64,000 bases of DNA from Osedax fenrisi (taxonomy: Eukaryota > Annelida > Polychaeta > Sabellida > Siboglinidae): contig OZ025241.1 in assembly GCA_964019155.1 (NCBI GenBank), positions 90,550,223-90,614,222 of the forward strand. The letters are read 5' to 3'. Under the pieces are notes generated by a model. It did no database searches. It was not told the origin of the DNA and worked only from the letters and a program-made list of their open reading frames with translations. Shown here one piece after another: positions 59,480 through 64,000 of the stretch. The position numbers and the translations under genes were made by a program. Every line of letters starts with the position of its first letter. The stretch's first letter is position 1.

Positions 59480-60634
59480 TAGATTAACTGAAATTATATC
59501 TGTATAAACCGAGAATTGACCGGAATGATTGTACATTAATGTGGTGGTCTGACCACGATAAGGAATTTCCTATTCTTTCCAAGATAGCAAAAAAATATTT
59601 AACTGGGCAGTCATCATCTGTTCCTGCAGAAAGAATATTTTCTATGGCTCCAAATATTTTAACAAAAAAACATTCAAAATTATGTACAGAGAAATTAGAC
59701 TTATTGATATTCATTGATCATTAATCAAAATTCATAACCCTTTTTAATTATATTACATTCTATTATTATATATATTTGTCAAAATAAATAATTATTATTA
59801 TTTTTAATTATTAAATATATTTACTATTTGAAACCTTCAAAGTGTATTTATTTACTATTTTAAACCTTTAAAATGAATAATTTAACTATTAGAAAACTTT
59901 GTATACTTAATTTAATACAAATAATACTATTTAAAACCTTCGAAGTGTATTTATTTACTATTTTACACCTTAGAAATGAATAATTTAACTATTTGAAAAC
60001 TTCGAATACTTAATTTAATACAAATAATACTATTTAAAATCTTCAAAGTATATTTATTTATTATTTTAAACCTAGGAAATGAATAATTTAACTATTTGAA
60101 AACTTTGAATACTTAATTTAATATAAATAATACTATTTTAAACCTTGAAAGTGTATTTATTTACTATTTTACTCCTTAGAAATGAATAATTTAACTATTT
60201 GAAAACTTCAAATACTTAATTTAATAAAAATAATACTATTTAAAACCTTCAAAGTGTATTTATTTACTATTTTACACCTAGGAAATGTATAATTTACCTA
60301 TTAGAAAACTTTGTATACTTAATTTAACACAAATAATACTATTTGAAACCTTCGAAGTATATTTATTTACTATTCGAAACTTTCGAATACTTAATTTAAT
60401 AAAAATAATACTATTTGAAAACTTCGTAGTGTATTTATTTACTATTCGAAACCTTCGAATACTTAATTTAATAAAAATAATACTATTTGAAACCTTCGAA
60501 GTGTATTTATTTACTATTCGAAACCTTCGAATACTTAATTTAATAAAAATAATACTATTTGAAACCTTCGAAGTGTATTTATTTACTATTCGAAACCTTC
60601 GAATGAGTGAAAAATCTGAAAATTTCCAACACTA
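59480..60634 (+). pseudogene. hAT transposase 3' fragment with terminal repeats
   Basis: 59539-59724 encodes WWSDHDKEFPILSKIAKKYL, SSSVPAERIFSMAPNILTKK and LDLLIFIDH, the C-terminal dimerisation region of Ac/ZBED-type hAT transposases, ending at a stop. About 60 bp further on, tandem units (some 120 bp, TATTTATTTACTATTCGAAA words) run to the terminus, inverted TAGTGTTGGAAATTTTC at 60634. The terminus and units are the inverted equivalent of the left end of 56928-57884, so this is the right end of an autonomous member of that family. The 5' part is missing. Confidence 0.8.
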
Positions 60635-61758
60635 TAATAAGTAATACATACCACCTAAAATTATAAATAATCCTGATTTCTTACTAAATAATAATACCTA
60701 ATTCACGCTGCCATCTGACTGCCCCCTTACTTAATTCAACCACTGACTACCCCCGATGATACCAACACCGATAATAACAATGATCACCTCTCTAACACAC
60801 ACCCTGTCAACAGAGTGAACTAGGCTACACTACCAACACCTACTGATAGCTCTCCACTGGTCAGCATACAGATGTGCTAGGTTAGTGGCTCCCCCTATAA
60901 TCTATACGTAGTCGCTGTATTCACCATCTCCTGTATGTCCTTACATATATAATAACAGTATAGTAGTAAGCATTTATTAGAAATTTGCATTTATAATCGT
61001 ATAATATATATATATATATAAATAAAAATAAAATGTATCAATATCTTTTTCTTCTAAAGGGTATATTTGTCTTCAAATAAAGAAATAAATATATTCTATT
61101 ATTATCGTACTGATAAATATTAAAAATATATATATATATATATATACCACTATTAGTAAGCCTAACATTACCTGCATTCCTTTGTTTCACAGATATACAG
61201 ACCAAATGGCTATCTCTGTAAGCATGTCGTTTATCTCTCATCAGGTTTATTCCTCGTTGATATTTAACTTGGTTATTATGCAATATTAGTGATAAATGTG
61301 TGAACATATGTAATCATCTAATAATGAAATCTTTTCATCTCACAAATTTAAAAATGATGTAAGAGATATAATTCAACACTAGAATGTTTTATATTATACT
61401 AAGAATAGGATATATGCTTTATGTTTTCTGTAAAATTGTTTGCATTTCAGTTGTAAAATTATTTATATTTCAATGATTTAAAATACCCTGATATATTTAT
61501 GTATTTATAAATTTAAAACCATAGATTTTTTAAATGTGTAATTCTCATAAATATATTATAAATATGAATTTATTTACAAATTAGTTTTAATTGAAAGATG
61601 TTTTGTATATTATTTATATTGACATTCTAAATGTGTGTAATATAATGTATATTAGATTATATTTAAATCTGGACATTATCATGTTGAAATAATTTATTTA
61701 AGAAAATTTGTTGCATTGATTTTAATATTAGATTGAAATATGTACTACTGGATGTAAT
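60635..61758. other. Mixed DNA with two weak exon candidates
   Basis: GC-richer patch 60700-60930: 60824-60880 is open and reads LHYQHLLIALHWSAYRCA before GTTAGT. 61193-61217 is a 25 bp stretch with a strong acceptor (TTTGTTTCACAG) and donor (GTAAGC). (AT)n at 61005-61020 and 61130-61146. Neither candidate is identified. Confidence 0.35.
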
Positions 61759-62237
61759 CATCGATATAAAGAAAGTGGATAAGCAATTTATGTAGTGTAT
61801 GGCACTATCCGCTACGGGCGCTGTAGTCGAAACCCACTATCTGGCCCACTACTTTTTATTTATAATAATATTTATTTATACATATATATATATTGATAAT
61901 TACTACCACTTTTAATGTACTATCTATACTAAAAATAAAATTATATATTTAAAATACCTCATATCAACATTCCTCGTAATTTTGTGTATTTAAATTGAAG
62001 ATATCATACTATTTTATTGATATTTATAATCTAAATCCATTGATTTAGATAGAAGTCACTTTAATCTATTTCGATGAAAAGCCTAGTGTTTTAATATTTG
62101 ACATATATAATATGACTAATATCCAATCAAAATCACTGATACCATTTTGTTAATTTATCGATAAAAGTATCATTCACGTGTATATCTTTTACATGCATTG
62201 CGTGCGTCAATTGCTTATCCACTTTCTTTATATCGAT
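61759..62237. mobile_element. MITE with 29 bp perfect inverted repeats and 9 bp target duplication
   Basis: ATCGATATAAAGAAAGTGGA plus nine more bases (61760-61788) is exactly complementary to 62209-62237. GGATGTAAT flanks both sides (61750-61758, 62238-62246). A 9 bp duplication suits Mutator-like elements. The inside, near 61800-61850, has a tRNA/SINE-like block (GTAGTCGAAACCCAC). Confidence 0.93.
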
Positions 62238-62518
62238 GGATGTAATATGATAACATAATTTGAGAATAAAATAAAAGTTAACATGTCCTGTCCTTGATAA
62301 TATGTAATTTTTTGATAAACCTAAACGTATAAGTTAGAAATATTTGTAATAAATGTATTAAAATTGCATATGGTTCACCTCTTCCAATGTATATGTTGAA
62401 TAGTTGCTTGATATGTTATATTTAGTTAATTCTATTATAAATAATAATCATGCGAGAGCTATATAGAAATTATAAATAAATCTAAAAATAATTGAAATAT
62501 ATGAATATAAACCCAAAG

Positions 62519-62521
<3 letters not shown>

Positions 62522-62552
<31 letters not shown>
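62522..62552. repeat. (AT)n microsatellite
   Basis: Pure AT tract just left of the GC-richer patch at 62560. Confidence 0.95.
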
Positions 62553-62557
<5 letters not shown>

Positions 62558-62559
62558 AC

Positions 62560-62749
62560 GCATACAAATCTCACTATAACTAGCTCCTGCTAATTCTCTT
62601 CTCGCCATTTTAGACGATTTAATTTTGCAAATTCTCACAGTTGCAGAGAATGTGTGCACGATATCAGAACTTGCCCATTTACCCCCATATCCTGATGCCC
62701 ACCCCTTGTCAGTACCATGGTGAGTGCGATGGTGATGGCTTATACACAC
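62560..62749. other. Exon-like GC-rich island, strand uncertain
   Basis: On the plus strand, 62631-62714 lies between ATTCTCACAG and ATG|GTGAGT and is open in two frames (one reads QRMCARYQNLPIYPHILM). On the minus strand the whole patch is open for 65 codons ending in LAGASYSEICMRL and TAA. Both are plausible, neither is identified. Confidence 0.35.
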
Positions 62750-62852
62750 GTCCTATCAGTATTTAAGATGGCTGGAGAGGGTTTGTGTAAATATGTGACT
62801 CATGCTTCCAAGTATAGAACCAACTATTAATAATAATATATATATATATATA

Positions 62853-63850
62853 TAGGGTTGTGAGTTAATAAAAAACACGTTTTAAACAGACGTTTTAAAC
62901 GCGTTTTAAACATAGAATAAAAAACGAAAAAAACAGAAAAAAACGAGATATTATTTAATAAGTGTTTAAAATATAATATTATTATTATTATAATAAAGTA
63001 AAATTAGATTTCTTTTATATTTTGTATAATAATTGAAAAATTAATGATTATAATCAATAAATTAAATAATTATTTAATAAATGTATAAAATAAATATAAT
63101 ATTATAATTATTATATTAATCAAGTAAAATTAGATTTATTTTATGCTTTGATATAATATTGTATACTAATTTAAAAATGATTATTTAATAAATGTATACA
63201 ATTATTATATTATTATTATAATAATAAAGTTAAATTAGATTTCTTTTATATTTTTATAATAATTGAAAAATTAATGATTATTTAATAAATGTATAAAATA
63301 GATAATATTATTATAATAATCAAGTAAAATTAGATTTATTTTATGCTTTGGTATAATCAATTGTATAATAATATATATTATGTTTAATATATTTATTTTA
63401 TAATAATTTATTATAAAAGAAATATGAAAGTTCATACATTTTTTATAATATTAATTATATACAAATACAATGTATATTATACATAGATTGTGATACAATC
63501 TCCATATCTATAGCATTAAATAATACATGAATAATCAGTGTTATATTGTAACAAAATAAATATTATAATAATTATAATTATCATACTAATGTAGAGTATG
63601 ACAATATGATTTAATGATACTATATACTATATACTATTTACAGATACTATATTATTTGAATTAATAATGAATATTCATAATATGTATTACTTTATTATTA
63701 TTTTATTATTTAATAATATCTTTATAATAATTTTTTTTGTAATAGAAAAAAACGGATAAAAAACGAATAAAACGAATTAAAAACGAAAAAAACCGTTTAA
63801 AACATGTTTTAAACAAGCATTAATAAAAAACGCGTTTTTTAACAATCCTA
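62853..63850. mobile_element. Non-autonomous hAT-like element rich in GTTTTAAAC
   Basis: Ends TAGGGTTGTGAGTTAATAAA and, inverted, TAGGATTGTTAAAAAACGCG; TATATATA lies on both sides (an 8 bp duplication or simply AT repeat). Both subterminal regions are rich in AAAAAACG and TTTTAAAC words. The inside has about three units of some 120 bp including AAAATTAGATTTCTTTTAT. No coding sequence. Confidence 0.75.
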
Positions 63851-64000
63851 TATATATATAAAAATAATAATAATATTTATTAGAATATTTGTATTGTTTT
63901 TTGTGTCATTTCCTAGTTTATAATAGTAATATGCTTTTCCCCTAAAGGACTTCAAAATAATACAGTATATTTTCTGTTGTGGTCGCCCATATAAAATAGT

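Noticed and set aside
56928..60634. One 3.7 kb hAT transposon with long inverted ends
   Set aside because: The left part has its own right end at 57884 with a 7 of 8 target duplication, while no duplication joins 56928 and 60634.
60285..60644. 119-codon ORF with repeated protein units
   Set aside because: It is the translation of the tandem subterminal repeats of the hAT element.

Overview
This window is strongly AT-rich DNA from an animal nuclear genome. Three things show this: a cluster of replication-dependent histone genes whose 3' ends carry the metazoan histone stem-loop, the 3' half of a spliced KAT14 (CSRP2BP/ATAC2) acetyltransferase gene, and many LINE and hAT-type transposon remains. 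I cannot place the species below 'AT-rich invertebrate'. Most short ORFs are chance products of AT-rich or repeated DNA.

Layout. 0-2.7 kb: decayed hAT transposase on the minus strand, ending in a GC-rich terminal repeat next to a tandem array of G-run/C-run hairpins. 2.7-14 kb: a mosaic of small inverted-repeat elements (some nested), a decayed LINE endonuclease, and a few exon-like GC-rich islands. About 14.5-20.4 kb: a nearly full-length non-LTR retrotransposon on the minus strand; ORF1 has one frameshift and ORF2 two in-frame stops. 22.1-26.2 kb: five phase-compatible plus-strand exons encoding the C-terminal acetyltransferase domain of KAT14. 26.2-29.3 kb: AT repeats and a minisatellite.

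29.4-52.6 kb: the histone cluster, in the order H1(-), seven H2A(-), H3(+), a 5.8 kb spacer, H4(-), H2B(+). The last H2A and H3 share a divergent promoter, as do H4 and H2B. The other six H2A genes form an H2A-only tandem array with 2235 or 2263 bp spacing. Each unit joins a shortened H2A promoter to sequence copied from upstream of H1, so one duplication between the H1 and H2A upstream regions followed by amplification explains the array. H1, H2A, H3 and H4 are intact. H2B has a net 40 bp deletion near its end, which shifts the frame and makes the ORF run through its own 3' stem-loop.

52.6-64 kb: transposon-rich DNA with several elements whose ends can be defined (inverted repeats, sometimes target duplications), a hAT transposase 3' fragment, long AT repeats and some weak exon candidates.

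How the genes work together: H2A, H2B, H3 and H4 form the nucleosome core and H1 binds linker DNA. The stem-loops direct non-polyadenylated 3' processing in S phase. KAT14 belongs to the ATAC histone acetyltransferase complex; its position near the histone genes is not evidence of co-regulation.
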